64,000 nt of DNA from Tigriopus japonicus (Eukaryota; Arthropoda; Copepoda; Harpacticoida; Harpacticidae): assembly GCA_010645155.1 (NCBI GenBank), contig JAAGOF010000041.1:788097-852096 (forward strand), given 5' to 3'. Below the pieces are notes generated by a model. The model saw only the letters and a program-made list of their open reading frames with translations, had not been told where the DNA came from and did not search any database. The first letter of the stretch is position 1. Each line of letters starts with the position of its first letter. The translations under genes and the position numbers were made by a program. Of the stretch, positions 12,001 to 26,300 are shown one piece after another.

Positions 12001-14090
12001 AGGAAAGGAGGAGCACTTCTGAGTAACTTGAACTTGAAGGAAGGATAAGAACGAGCAGTGTGTGAATGTGTGGAGTAAGAAGCACAAGAAGGCGATGGTG
12101 GTGTTGTAAAGTGTCATACAGAGCAGGAAACACAGTGTCGGGTGTGAATTCAGCTGTACAATAAATTTGTTGATGACCAAAATGTGACTTTCAAAGTGAG
12201 CCTTCAACCTCTGTGTGCTTGGGTAGGATTCATACATGCCCATAATAACCTAAAGTTGTTCTGTCCCGATGTTCTTCTTGTCCTTGTAATGTTTAACTAT
12301 GTTGGAAGAATCTAATTAATGTCCAACTTGAATGAATGCCTTCTTGGGAATTCTGGAGCTTGAATAAGACATCAATGGAATAACGGGATTTTTGCCCTGC
12401 TTTGGTAATTCTGTAAATTATTCATGCATTTTTGAAATCTTTTTTTGGATCAAAATATGTTTAGGGAAATGTCAGTTTATCTCTCCATAGTTGTTTTGAG
12501 TCAATCTTGCTGAACAACAAAACACGTGGATATGAAATTCAATTTTGCTTTTAGTTGAGCAACTGTTTATAAGGAACACTTAATCACTAATCATCTCCCT
12601 TTGTATTGAAAGGACTTTGTAAAGCTTTTAGAATTTGATTGGAATTTATTGACAATATCATACACCCACATACATCATAAGAAGACAAATGTTAACTAAA
12701 GCCTTATGTTGTTATTATGTCAATGACAATTGGAGAACATCATTATGTCATTCAAAAGCTTTGATGTTTCTTGTTTTCAGTGAAAGTACTCTTTTAGGCT
12801 TTGTGAAATTGACCAGATATTAGTGTCTATTTATTTGAATAATCTCAAATTCATTTTTCTGAGAATTATTGAGACCATTCTTTGATTTGCCATTCAAAAT
12901 CCCCTCCATACCTTAATGATTATGGAACACTCAAGTCTGTTCCATTGCTTATGTTCCAGAATGTCGTCAAGACTGTCATGCTCAACTTTTTTACTACTTT
13001 GGAGCAAATTTTGAACTTGCTTTTTGTGTTGTGGAGCTGGCAAGCACTATTTTGAAACCTACTTTAGGATTTCAGTGCCCCAAGAAAGCTTAATAAATCA
13101 ATTACTACTTTTCATACGTGCTAATGACGCTACAAAACATATATCACCAGGCATTTGGGGGAGAAAAAAAATCGTCGCTTTACTTTCAAATATTGTAATT
13201 CCTTAAAATTTAGCAAGAAAATGAGTACTGGGGGGTAATAATTTGAAAAAGAGCTTGTTTATTTTCAAGTCCCTCCAATCCTTTTTGTTTATTTGAGAGG
13301 TAATGGACCCCCATTATCAACAAACTCTCACATAGAACTTTCAAATCATCTCAGTAATCTTCACAAATTGTGTAACTCCAGTTGAATTTCCTTTGCCAAA
13401 GTTAAAAGTTCAAAACAGAATTTCCTCCAGAACAAAATATTCATTAATCTTATCAATCAATATCATTTTCCCACAAAAATCTCAAAAGGTGGAAACTACT
13501 CTTGTTAAGATTTTCTTTTACCTCAAAGTTGAGTGAGACTAGACTTAATTGTTGCATTTCAATCGAGTTTGCTTTTTTATTTCCCCTTTCAACATTTAAT
13601 GCCATTTCAAGAATGCCGTGGGAGCAAAATGATAAGTCGTCTGCACTTTTTGTGCTCTCCCCAAAACGGATCTCTGTAGTAGTTTCAAGTCCAATTTTGG
13701 GCATGTCCCTCTTCACTTGGAACACGAATCCTTACAAGTCAACCCCGAAGAAATCCTTGAGTTTGCTACTCTCTTTCGTTTTTCCCCCTCTTTCTCTCAC
13801 TTTGCTTTGAGCATCTTGAACATCTTGATTTGTTTTGAGATCCAAGGCAGAAACCCAAGAAGTGATCGAATGCCCTATATGTCTAAACAATGATACATCA
13901 TACTCTGGGTGTCATTCCGCTTGACTCTTGTACAGCACACTGAACTGCGATTTCGATCAAGTCCTAAGGTCAACGCGAGGGTTGGGATTTGAAAGTAATC
14001 GCTCCATCTGACAGAACAAGATGTCTATCGCAGTGTCTCCATTTCTTGTTTTCCAGGAATCGACACAAACATGAACACGGGCAATTCAAA

Positions 14091-14308
14091 ATGAAGGAGG
14101 CCCTCATACTAGAATCAAAGATAATGCCAAAGTTGCCTCTCCTCTTGTTTTTCTCGGCCTTTTTGGCCTTGTCAAGAGGGCAAAGCCCCATCCAGACCCC
14201 TGAGAATGAACCTTTGGAGTCGTGTTGCAATCAAGCACCATCTCGAGCTAACCGAGTCAAGATCCCCCTTGGATATTTGACGGCGGTCAAAGGTGATCTT
14301 TACAACAG
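14091..14308 (+). CDS. Guanylate cyclase exon 1: signal peptide and mature N-terminus
   Basis: Encodes residues 1-72 plus two bases. Met12 is followed by [17 protein letters not shown], a textbook signal core with cleavage likely near SRG/QS. A at -3 precedes both ATGs. Donor is CAG/GTAAGA. A pyrimidine-rich acceptor ending at 14056 lies 34 nt upstream of the first ATG, suggesting a separate 5' untranslated exon that I could not place. Confidence 0.88.
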
Positions 14309-17300
14309 GTAAGACAGAATTGGGAAACCAAATATTTCGGTATTACCTTCCGAAGGAAGGTACACAAAGGTCTTTCAAGACTGATTTTTGGAGAGCTGAC
14401 ATTGATCAGGTAGGGTGCAGTCAAAGTTGGATGCTAGGGTGTAGTAAGGTTCATCCAAAAAGCAATGAATTTCTGGGATGGGAGGCTAGCAATGAGAATT
14501 ATGATTTCCAGCAATTTTAATTCGATTGCGTTCTACTGAAAACAAAACCTGGCTTGTATTCATGTGACAAAGTAATTTAAATTTCAGCTCAATCGCAGCG
14601 CGGAGTGAAAAGTTATGCCTTCTCGAACTTTTGTATTGACAAGAGCATAAAATGTATGAGTTCGCCCTTTTGTGGTAAAGCAATTACCAGAAAAGGGCTA
14701 ATTCGTTCATTCTCGGTACGATGTGCACTGAATTTGAGTGAGCAAAAGTCTTCTCATTTGCAGAAGAGCGTAATAAAACTGTTCTTATTGGAAATCATGA
14801 TTCCTTTCGTTAGCCTCTCAGTCCAGAGAAATTCAGTGGTTCTTGGTTCATCAAATAGTTATTTGTTTGAATTCTCAAATGTTCCATGTAGAATAACTCC
14901 ACCATTTTTCAATCAAATTTGAAATCTCTATGGTAGCTGTAAAAAACCTGCATACTTGCTTATTATGTTTTGAAATTTCCTCACAAAAGTAGGCCAGTTT
15001 GAAATCTTTCATGAACTGCATACCTTGTTTGTTCACAACAGTGTTAAAAGGAATCGACAAAAAATCATGTCGTCAACATTCCTTGACAACACATTCCTTA
15101 CAATTTCGTGCCTTATTTAAGATGTTAGCTGACTACTATCGAACTTTTAGCAAATCTTGGTCGAATACAGGGTGGTCAATTGTCAAACATATGTAAGGTC
15201 CAAGGACAATTAGTGGTTAACGAAAGGTTTAATAATTGTGAACTTTTGAATTCGAAAAGCGCAAATTTACGAAAATTCATAAAAACTCTTACTTTTTTAC
15301 CTCTCTTTCTGAAAATTGAAAGGCGCAATACGTTATACAAAACCGGATGAAATGGTGAAGCTCCTTCATTTTAAAAATGACTAGAAAAGCTCATTTGGGC
15401 CTTTTATAGTCATTCAAGTAATTGCGGCAATTGTACCGTTGTGTTGTTCTTTCAGAAAAAATATCAGTATTTTTTTCAAAGACAGAGTTGGTTTATTTTA
15501 TGTAAGATGTCCCTCGTTGAGAAAAAGAACTACATTCTCACAAGGAAATCGAAATTAATAAACCTTAGCCTGAAAGAAACCAAATTGTTTTTACGAATTC
15601 TTTGCAAAACATTATTGAGCTCAGATTAACTTTCTGCTTAACCCAGAGCCAGTTATAAAATGAAGGTTAGGGTATTGGAAAAAGTAAGTCAAATGCCACG
15701 TCATCACGGGGAGTATAGAGTAGTGCAACTAGGGATGTAAAGTTATTGTTAAGATTTTGTCAACTTGAGTCAACATATTGCTTATTTTTGGCCCTAATTG
15801 TTGCGTTGCTTTACTGTAGGTTACATGTTTGGCGACAAATAACTTTGGGTAAAATTTCCAGAGCACTTGAAGTTATTTGCTTTTTAGTTGTTTAAATATC
15901 TTACCACTACCTGGTATGACTTCATTTTGGAGGAAAAATGTACACTAAAGAATTTACTTTTTACGAACCTCCCCAACACCATTCACACTCAGAAAGTGCC
16001 TCGAATTCACATTTGTCTTTGAACTCGAGCCGTCTTTTGGGACTTGTCTACAACCATAACCGTTATCCCCGGATACGTCACGTCAGGCAGACAGCACTTT
16101 GTAGGGCTTATGCCCAAGCCTTTAATTATATGACTTTGTCCAGAACAGACATATTTATACATTATACATTAGGAATTCAACCATAATTACTTCTTCAATT
16201 TGGAGTTTTTGTGCTTCATTACAACTTTGGTTTGATGAGCAAATCAATTCGTCACAACAAAACGAGAGATTATCGTCAGTAAGACAATAGCCCGGTCATA
16301 AAAAAAGTTCCACGTGATGAAAGAAATATGTTGTGTACTGAAATGATCTAAATTAGCATTTGGCTGATTTGCGGTCTGAGGATAACCAAATTCCGACATT
16401 CTCAATAACTGATTGATTTCTTGTCCCTGGTTGCATTTTTGTCATGGATGTCCTTGTGGTTATAGTAGGCCTCATCATCCTTGAATGAGTGGTTGGCGGG
16501 TGATTAGAAATGTGATCACGTCCAAACTTGACCTCATTTGCCGGAAAATAGGGCACGATTGCTCAAAGCAAACAACTGATAATGGAGGCACAAAATACAA
16601 GCTTTCACTCACACAGTGTGAGTACACTCAAAGGCCACTAAATTGTAATTTATAGATAACGTTGTTTGTTTGCCGCTTCCATTTGATCTACTCTCCACAA
16701 TCAGGAAGAGATTGCAATTCCGTCATGATAACGTCAGACCGAAATTGAGACCGGTCCTTCCTTCTATGAACCACTGTATGTATAAGGACAAACTTCAAAA
16801 ATACAACTGGGGGCTGATTGTTGGGATAAAATGTGAGGTTTTATATGAACAAAAAATATTGTTCCGGGGAATTTTCATTGAATTTGTTCGACTTTAAACG
16901 TAGTTTGAAAGTTTTCAAAGTTTAATTCTTCAATTTTGAAGATTGGGTTTAAATACTTTTTGATGTCACAAATGTATTTTGGATTATAGGCAAATTGGTG
17001 CTCTTTAATTTTAAATACAAAGTTCAAATTGAAAGGTTCATTGCTGCGCAATTGGGCACAAACAATGCTCGACACAAATAGGGGAGTGAAAAAAGTTTAT
17101 TATTTATCTTCAAAAGTTTGATCAAAACTTTGATTTAGTCATGTCTTGGCATTTGAGCAAACACTTTCATAGAGCAAATGTTTTGATGTGTCAAATAAAA
17201 TATTTAAGACTGGAAAAAATGCATAAATTGAACACCTATTTCGCCAATTATTTGAGATCCACATTTCTTGAATAAGCATCATAAACTGATTTATCTCATC

Positions 17301-20300
17301 ATGTTCCTTATTTTTTAAATAAGTTGCTGACACGATTGGCCAACTGCAAATTCTAAAACAGTTATTACTGGGGCAATAAAAAGTAGAAAAAAAACAAGGA
17401 AAAAAGGTTTTTGAAAGGAGAAAAAACGGCAAAAAAAGTAAAATAAAAGTTTGCAAATCTGAGCTTTATGCTTAGTCAAGTACACCTTTGCTACAAAATC
17501 CATGGAAATCTGCAACCAGGTAGCACTTCAATGTGTTACAATGAGTACAATCCATTGTTATACATAAGGTGAAAGATATTTTTATGTATTATAATAGGTG
17601 AAAGAGATTTTAGAGGTCATACATTAAAGTGTTTGTTATTATCCTTGGACTTTGAATTGCAAAAGACCCAAAGGGCAAAAAGCGCGTAAACTGGACCCCC
17701 AAAAGCGCCACATTTGTGCAAAAGCGCAAAATATGGCAGCACTTGCGTCATATTTTTACAAAAAATGCAGTGAGATACAAATGTGGTTGAAAAATAGAAA
17801 ATAGTTTTTTGATGGAAAAATGAAATCTATCAAAAAGGGGTAAAAGAAAAAAAAATATTTTTTTTTCCTTTTTAAATCTTTTTCCTTGCTCTAGTTATTA
17901 CCAAATGCAATGGAAGTGAAATTTTGCTGCTTGGGTTGAAACACCTTGGCTCACAAGAGGTGGTAACTAATGATTGCACTTGAGAGCTCTAGGTTATGCT
18001 CAATTCCTTTCAGGAAGTTGGGAACTCATTGAATAAGATCTATGAAATACCTCGTTAAATTGATGCTTCAATATTTGTTACTTGATGTTTCAATATTTGT
18101 TACTTGATGTTTCAATATTTGTTACTTGATGTTTCAATATTTGTTACTTGATGTTTCAATATTTGTTACTTGATGTTTCAATATTTGTTACTTGAAGTTT
18201 CAAAGAGGACAGAACAAATCGCCTTTTGAACCTTTTGGGCAAGTTGAAACCTGTTCACTTAATGTGTCATTTATAATACTGCACTTCGTTTCGTTGATCT
18301 TCCTGTCCATTGGTTAAGACGTCCATTTATACAATAAGGCTATCGTATTACTTCGTGTGTCTTTTAGAAACCCTTGAGACGGCTTCATTTTTCAATCATG
18401 ACCAAGAAACAGTCCCTTTCATTTACAAATGAATGCTGCGAGCACAAAACCTGATTAAGATTTAACATTAAAATTAAATAAGCATTCGTCAGCTTAAATT
18501 TGGAAGTTTCCTATGCCCATTTACTTTTCTTTGAGAAACCACTGTCCAAAAACTCTTTTTCAGGAAGCTCCTGTTGAAGGATCTGAATTTTTCATTCTTT
18601 TGCACTTAAAACTAAAAAGTTCATTAAAATGAATAAATATAGATACCAAGTATACGAAGCAAATTTGCACAACCCAAGATTAGTCACTAAACATCTTTAG
18701 AAAAGTGTTTTTGTGAGGTGGACTTCTCAGAATAACCTGTACCTATGTCTCGTTGTTTAGCTTATTCTTTATTTGTATCTTCCCAATGACATTTTGTTTT
18801 GGGTGTATTTTAGATTTTTTCAAAAAGATTCTTAAAATTGGATAGACTAACCTATTGCAAATTTGATTCGTAGAATAGACAAACATGCTCAATATATCAA
18901 TTTCCAAGTTTTATCTAACAAAAGAACAAGGTCATAAAAAGCGAGAACAAAATTGCCGTTTTCCACAATGATTGCTTTCATCATGGGCAGGTCATTTGAA
19001 AGGTCAGCAATGACCGCACGGCCTTTTTACTCGTCTAGACTGGGCATGAATTGTCGTTGATCTCTTTTAAAACTGTCTATTTCCCTGACGAACACTTACC
19101 ATTAGCCCCAAGTTTGATTTCCTTGTTTTTTTTTCAGACAAGGCCGTGCCATTTCCGGAGCACTCTCGTATGCTGTTCAACAGATCAACGAATGTGCGTG
19201 TCTCCTACCTGATGTGGAACTGGAGTTTAAATACTACGACACTGAAGGCAAAGAGAACAAATCTACTCAAGCAGTGGTGGATCTGATTTGCAAGTAAGCA
19301 GTTATTTACGTTTTGGTTGGCTAAAATACCAAAACAAGTGATCAATTTTGCATTATTTCTATTTTTTGAGGTTCAAGAAATGTTACGCCTCTTTTTCTTA
19401 ACTTGACTCATATGTTAATTGCAAAACTAGTAGGGTTGGTTCCATTCAACAAACCCTTTGGGTGTTTTTTGGGGGTTTCTCTATTTTGCCTTAAAAATCC
19501 CTTAAACTTTCGAATCACCTTTAAACATGATCAAACAATTATGGGAAATAAGTCATAAAAGACGAAAATAAAATCTTTTATTCATACGCAATTGTTCTTT
19601 GTTGCTTTGGAAAGAAGTTAGATAATTATTTCGTAGCAGAAATGGCGTAAGTGAGCCAAGAAGCATGAATTTCATGGAGGGAGAGACAAGCAAGGGGATC
19701 ATATTTTTCAGTGGGATTAAATAAATTAAGTTCTTCTGCAAATGCGACCTTGCTTCAGTTGGAAAGACAGCGCATTTAATTTTCAGCTCAATTGAACTGT
19801 GGAGTCAAAAATTATGCTCTCTTGAAGCTCATTGAAAATTCTACTGAGATGAATGAGTTAGCCCTTCTTCTGGGAATTGTTGTACCACAAAAGGGCGTGT
19901 GCATTATTCATTCTATGCTCTCTTCAGTACATAAGTTTGTAAAGACACAAATTTTCATACTGGCATTTAATTGAGCAGAAAATTGAAATACTCTGTCTAC
20001 CAAATGCCAGCAAGGTCTCATTTGTAGAAGAACCCAATTGAATTGATCCTACTCGGTATCATAATTCAAATCGTTAGCCTCCCTTTCCAGTATGTTCAGT
20101 TATCCTTGGTTCATGAGAAGTTAGTAGGAAAAAGGGAATAGAGGGGGAAAAAACCCTTACGCCTAAGTTTTACGGACCTACCCTGATAACCAGGTCGGTT
20201 GAAGTACGGTGAATAAGCGCATCAAAAATGCCCAGATATACGCGAAAATGAGGTCAAATATGCGTAAAAATAATGCAAAAAATAATCCAAGTATACATGA

Positions 20301-23300
20301 AAAGAACAACATTTTTTAGTAAATGAGAGCCTTGTTGTATTGGATCAAGAGTGCCCAAACGCCTGCCTTAAACGCGTGTAGTTGGTAGTATTTCTGACAA
20401 CTTTGGCAGGGTTGGCTTGGAACCATCTGACAATCCTGCACCAGACTAGGTAGGGTTGGGTGACGCCGGCATTTTTACCATCGACGGTGACCCCAACACC
20501 GGTACAATGGATGAGTGTAATCGAACAAATTCAGCTGTGGATTCTGGGGCCAAAATGACTAGGGATGGGTCAGAACTAGGTTCTGACATTTCATAGTTTT
20601 AGTTTGCTACGTGAGGAACAAATTCTTATTTGAATTGATTGTCAAAATGAAGAAAACGAGTTGGGCTCACGAATTTTAATTGAATTTTACGGAGGGTGAG
20701 TCTCGACTCCGACGCATCCCTAGCCATTTCGGCCCCCGAATCCCCAGCTGAATTCGTTCGATTACACTCATCCATTGTGAATGTTGACACTGACACCGAC
20801 GCCGACTGTGATAGAGTTTATGTACATGTTTCGTATTATTGAAACATAATAACGAAATTTTGTGAATGTCAACACAAATAGCCGTTATCGACATTGGCAC
20901 CAAAAGCTGGAAAAGCGTGAACCGGTCTCGAGACCGGCACACGCTTACATTGTCTAATTATATAAATTACATATAGAATTACATTGTCTAATTATATAAT
21001 TTCGAAAGTAAATATATTTCGGGCGGTTCTAGCCCGAATACTTGGGAGGGAGAAAAAGCTTTTTTCGATGTTTTTTGTTTTGCATTTTTTAGACATTTTG
21101 CCTTGAAACTAAACTGTCGAATGGTGTCGACACCGACACCAGCTTCTCGCCCACCCCTACTCCAGACTGGTTTTCCTCCAAACTAGGGGAGAAGACTAAT
21201 GGCGTCGGCAAACTTGGGCATCTTGTTGTGAATTCACTTAAAAATCCGCCAAATGGTGATGTTTTCAAACTAAAAGGGTTGTAACAATGACGAATTTAAG
21301 CGGGAGAATTGTTTTCTCCTAAAATGCAGAAAATAAGCAGAAAAGGCGTTGATATGCGTTTCATACAAAAAAGGGTGTTCAATGCCCAAAAAGTTTATTT
21401 ACCAGAATTTAACAGCTTTATTGAAATTGGAACCATTAACTACAATTGTTATCATTGATAAAAATAGGTGTATATTTCAAAAAAGGCAGATTTGATGCTT
21501 GTAGGAAATTCTTAAAAATATATATTAGAAGTCTTGGAATCCAAAGAAGAGCCTTCATATCTTCCTGTGGGTGCTCAATTTATGCATATCATATGGTTCC
21601 GAAAAATAAACGGGGCTAAATTTCTCCAAATCATAGGGCAGTCAAAGTAAAAGACAGTCTGCCCTCGTACATTGCCATATTTCAATAGTCTTATGTACGA
21701 TTGACGTGAATGAGGTAAACATATACATTTAAAACATTGACAAGAAACGTTCTGACTTGTTCCAATGGAGCTCATGATTTAAATACAAATCCCTTTTTTA
21801 GTGACATTGCAGCGTTTATTGGACCAGAGGGACCCAATTGTCACACAGAAGCAATGGTGGCTGGTTCCAAGAACAGAGCCATGATTTCCTATCGGTGCAG
21901 TGATGCTCAGATTTCAAGTAAAGCTGAATATCCCACTTTCACTCGAATGGAACCTCCTGATACACAGGTGACAAGTTCGGTCTTGTCTCTCTTGGAATTC
22001 TACAAATGGAACAAGTTCTCGATCGTGTTCCAAGAAGGGGACCAATGGGAAACCATTGCCAAACATCTCAATGAACAGGTGGGTCAATGAAGTCTTTGTA
22101 AAAATATGATCTTCTTGTTGTAATGTAATTGTGACTTTTATTAGTGAAGGGAGGAATAATATGGTTTTATTTTCAAACATTTATGGGGTTTTTTTGGCAC
22201 GAAAAACCGTTTGGGTTAAAAGCTTTTTTCGATCTGAGTTCTTTCAAGAAAGGGCTGGCCAATCAAGTTTTTAATTAATGGACGTTTTTGTATTCATTAA
22301 GTCCTGTTCTTAATTAATTGTTTGTGACATTTTCATTTTCTTCTCCTTGTTCATTATCTTCATTCATTATTAATTAGATTATCCATTGTCCCGATTCTAT
22401 CCAATACTCTATCTCATCTTGACGATGCTTGAGTGGACTCAACAATAAACAATCTTTTTTTGCATTTGCCAGAAATGTTACTTAGAATAAAACATATGAA
22501 AACCTTTTCAAAGTTTTGAAAGATCTTTATTACATTGTCTAGGTATATAAATTCGGAAGCAAATATATTTTGGGCGGTTCTAGCCCGAATACTTGGGAGG
22601 GAGAAAAATCTTTTTTCGATGTTTTTTGTTTTACATTTTTTAGACATTTTGCCTGGAAACTAAAAGATTTTCGCGTCTATTTTTTCGATGTTTAGTTAGT
22701 TTCGATCAAAAAATCAAGAGAAAGAACGAGCCAAAAAAAATTCGATAAAAACGAGGACAAAATATTTGAAGCAAAAGTGAACTGAGCAAAATCTTTACAG
22801 TAACAAATCTAGAAGAAAACGTAAATTTAAAAAAGTCCCTGCATTTTGCTCACTTTCTGCATAAATACGTTTTTGTCTTTTTGAGCTTCAAATAGACTAC
22901 TTTTTGTTCATTTGTGTAAATAAATAACTTCTTTCAGTATTTTAATCATTCTTTCTTCACTCCATTTTTCAGGCTCTGAAGAAGGAGTTTTCCGTAAACC
23001 ACTACATTCAGTTCAAGGATCAGAACCACTGTTGTATTGAGGAATTGGAGTGCTGCAATGCCGTAAGCTAAAGTACAGTATTGGGATCCCATTGTTCCAC
23101 TAGCTAAAATACCTTTTTTTATCAATGATCCCCAGATGTGGCCGCATCCCATTCTAAAAGAGACGAAAGACAAGACCAGGATCTACGTTTTTGTGGGACA
23201 ACGCGAGAACTTGGTGCGTTTCATGAAGCAAATGAAAGTGGAACAGCTGTTTGCCGATGGAAAGTACATGGTGGTCTATTTGTACCCAGATACAGCTTAT

Positions 23301-26300
23301 TACGCAGAATTGGGCTTCTTTCTTTGGAACAAAGAAGGTAAGTGGAACTGGGGGAAGAAAACGACGTCACACATGCAAACGACAGCAAATTTGGGCCTTG
23401 GGGACGATGTTCCACTTCAAGAGAGGATACCTATATCGTCATTTTAATAAATATGTTGTTTAACGGGAAGCCTTTTTTACTGAGGCATGTTATAAAACTC
23501 ACTTGGGATCAGCGAAGTCTCCAAATTAAAGACTGTATGTAATAACAGTTCTTTTATTAAAAATATATTAATTTAATTCGCAAATCTTGAGGAAAACACT
23601 CAATGCCTTTAAAACACCATTTCTTGAGAAGATCTCGTCTTCCGTTAGTTTAAAGAATAATAGAGACCATCTCTGATTTGAATCCAGTTCAGCCAAATCG
23701 TAGATATCAAAATGTAAAGGGTTGGAGTCTTTCTTTAATCTTTGTTGAGCATTTGTTGTCTTATTGACGTATTAAATAACAAATATACAACTTTCTGTCC
23801 ATTTCTAGTCATAGCACTTTTACATTACTAGAAATCCATTAGGGCTTGTTTTATAAGAGCAAGCTTGCTCACGAAGTACTGAATATCCTGGAATGGGAGG
23901 CTATATTTCCAAAAGACGATTTTAAAGAAAACTTGCATTCTTGTCACTGTGATGCTGTCACATCATTCAACACGCCCTGAACACATTTTTCACGGGTGCA
24001 ATGTTTTTTTTTAATATAATATTTTTCGTATATGATCGACTACTTGTTGAAAAAATGGCAAATGTGATGCCCCAGAGAGGCCAAGCCGTCAAATTGATGG
24101 TTGACTCTCTTTGTGAGCTTTTTTTGATTCTTTTCCAATAGCATTTTAACACCGTGTGACCTTAATTGATGAAATTATTACAAGTGCATGGTTATTTTGA
24201 CTGTAATCATTTTTACTCTCGCAATGCTTCTTGGTTCGGTATACATTTCACGTCAAAATCATTGCCACTTACTTTTATCTCTTTCTCGAATTTATATCAT
24301 AATATCTCATAGTTTGAACAAGATAAAATGTGAATGACATGAAAAAAAAGAATTGTTACCTTAGATGCCATAAAACAGTAACGAATCTTTTTCCTTTGTC
24401 AGCACCGGATTGAAAAATAAATAGAAGCTTCAAAATCCGCCACCAGATGAAGTTAAGCCAAAGGCAAAGTCTCTTGATTTTAGAGCTTTCCTCTTGTTAG
24501 ACCTCTTGCCAAAGCAATGGCTTAGATCTCAGAGTTGATTTTGCCTCATCTTTCGAGTCCATTAGACGTTAGTTACGATTTTATGGAGTTTTATATTAAA
24601 AAAGTCATAAGTGATCCTGAGTTAGGGCCAAAGATTTCGACCAAACCCGCATTTTGTTTCACAACAAGAAATTGCAGATTGTCAATTCTTCTTATAGATT
24701 GAAACTCAACTTAAATTATTCAATAACTAATTATGAAATAAGTATAAGGATAAACAAAAATGAAGTTTGTTTCATCCTAGATTACCAAGTAAGGTGTGGC
24801 AAATTGTGTGAAAGTCATCTAGTGCCGGTTTTCTTTGATTTGGTCAAGAAGCACGGAAATCATGGAGTGGGAGGCTAGCAATGAGAATAATGATTTCCAG
24901 TAAGAGCAATTCAATTACGTTCTTCTGCAAATGAGACCTTACATATGTTGACAAGAATACGTTTTTCAATTTTCAGCTCAATCGAACGTCGGAGACAAAA
25001 GTTATAGTCACTCAAAGTTCAGTGCAAATCCTACCGAGAATGAATGAACTCGCCCTTTTGTGGTAAAACAATTGCCACAAAAGGGCGAGTTCATTCATTC
25101 TATGCTCTCTTCAGTACATAAGTTTGAGAAAGCATTTGAAATTTGAAATACGTGTTCTTCTCAATGCAAGCCAGGTCTCATTTGCAGAAGAACACAAATG
25201 GTTCGTTTCTGCTGGAAATTATAATTCTCATTGCTAGCCTCCCACTCCATGATTTCCGTGCTTCTTGACTTGATGTATACAAGTAAAATATTATTATTAT
25301 TATTACTATTTTGCGGATTTTTTATTACCGCTACAAGGATTGCGATTCCCGGTAAATTGAAGGATTTCTCCCAACTGCTTCGATTCGATCCCCAACAGGA
25401 TTCGAACCAACGCCGTCTGGGGAAGCACTTACACTCACATTAGTACGCGCGGCCACTCTGGCTTCCTTATTAGCCTATTATTATTAGCATAATACTAGTT
25501 ATTTTTTGCAACATATTGAAAATAATCGATCACTTTTGGTTATTAATCCACAGAACGTAACTCGGACATCCAAAAAGAGGAATTGTTGATCGTCTTAAAC
25601 GAAACTCAGGGTTGACAACACTTGCTTTGCTTCAAACAGCTTGCTTCATACTACATGTGCAATTGGCTTTAGCTAACACCGAAGATGTATTTCCATTCGT
25701 TCTAGATTCGGTGTCAGCAGGGCGCACTGACAATCGATATGAGACCTGTGAACAGATGGGTCTGGCTGCTCTGCTCCAATGGCGATCTCTAATCGTTGTC
25801 TCTGGATCTCCTTACAGGTATTCATTTCATTACAGGGTTGTTTCAAATTAGAGTCCCACAAACTTTGATAATGAAGTGTGACGAAACAAGAGATGAAATT
25901 AATTTCTGGTGCAGATGACTTCAAAAGTGTTGATTAGTGCATCTGAAAAAAATGTTTAAGCCATTTAAAAACTAGCAATATTTGTGGGGAGAGGAAAACA
26001 AATTAAAAGTAAATGATATACCTTTTGGAACTTTCATTTTTGAAGATTTTTAGCTTGGTCGCGATTTTAAGCGAGTTTTTTCAATTATGCTGCACACTTT
26101 TGTGTAGCTGCTGTCGCTCTTTTTTTAAAGACATTTTTTGACATTTTTTTCTTTTAAAAATTAGGAAAGCATTGGGAAGAGTTTCAGGAAAGAGACTTTA
26201 AAAAAAAAGAAAAATTCCTTCACAAATAAATGAATTAGGATAAGGATCGGATGTTCAAAATATGCCGCAAAATAATGTTGGGGCACAAAAAGCTCCAAAA

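Larger units (their letters stand above)
1..14056. other. Intergenic or upstream region, no gene supported
   Basis: AT-rich sequence with no reading frame that looks like protein. Repeats listed separately are at 1-174, 1730-2755, 4830-5558 and 6006-6035. A GC-richer patch at about 11840-12180 stands out but has no convincing frame; it could be an untranslated exon or promoter of the downstream cyclase gene. A second GC-rich patch at 930-1180 has GGGCCC runs resembling transposon ends. Nothing else recognised. Confidence 0.6.
14309..19137 (+). other. Intron 1 of the cyclase gene (4829 bp)
   Basis: Holds a long-TIR element (14455-14845) and a 22-bp minisatellite (18060-18205). Short open frames are isolated and look like chance. 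The rest is AT-rich unique sequence. Confidence 0.8.
19294..21801 (+). other. Intron 2 of the cyclase gene (2508 bp)
   Basis: Holds a long-TIR element (19656-20109) and a hAT-like element with internal hairpins (20447-21159). Confidence 0.8.
23338..25553 (+). other. Intron 5 of the cyclase gene (2216 bp)
   Basis: Holds the best-preserved long-TIR element (24845-25267) and a tRNA-derived SINE-like copy (25389-25466), with a short ATT microsatellite (about 25289-25310) between them. Confidence 0.8.

Noticed and set aside
25389..25466. Functional tRNA gene
   Set aside because: B box is perfect but the A box is poor, acceptor strands do not pair, and a diverged second copy with extra bases exists.
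25612..25851. Open frame just after exon 6 as an alternative exon extension
   Set aside because: Its frame is not that of exon 6, in which a TGA follows at once; the 25610 donor gives the expected ectodomain pattern.
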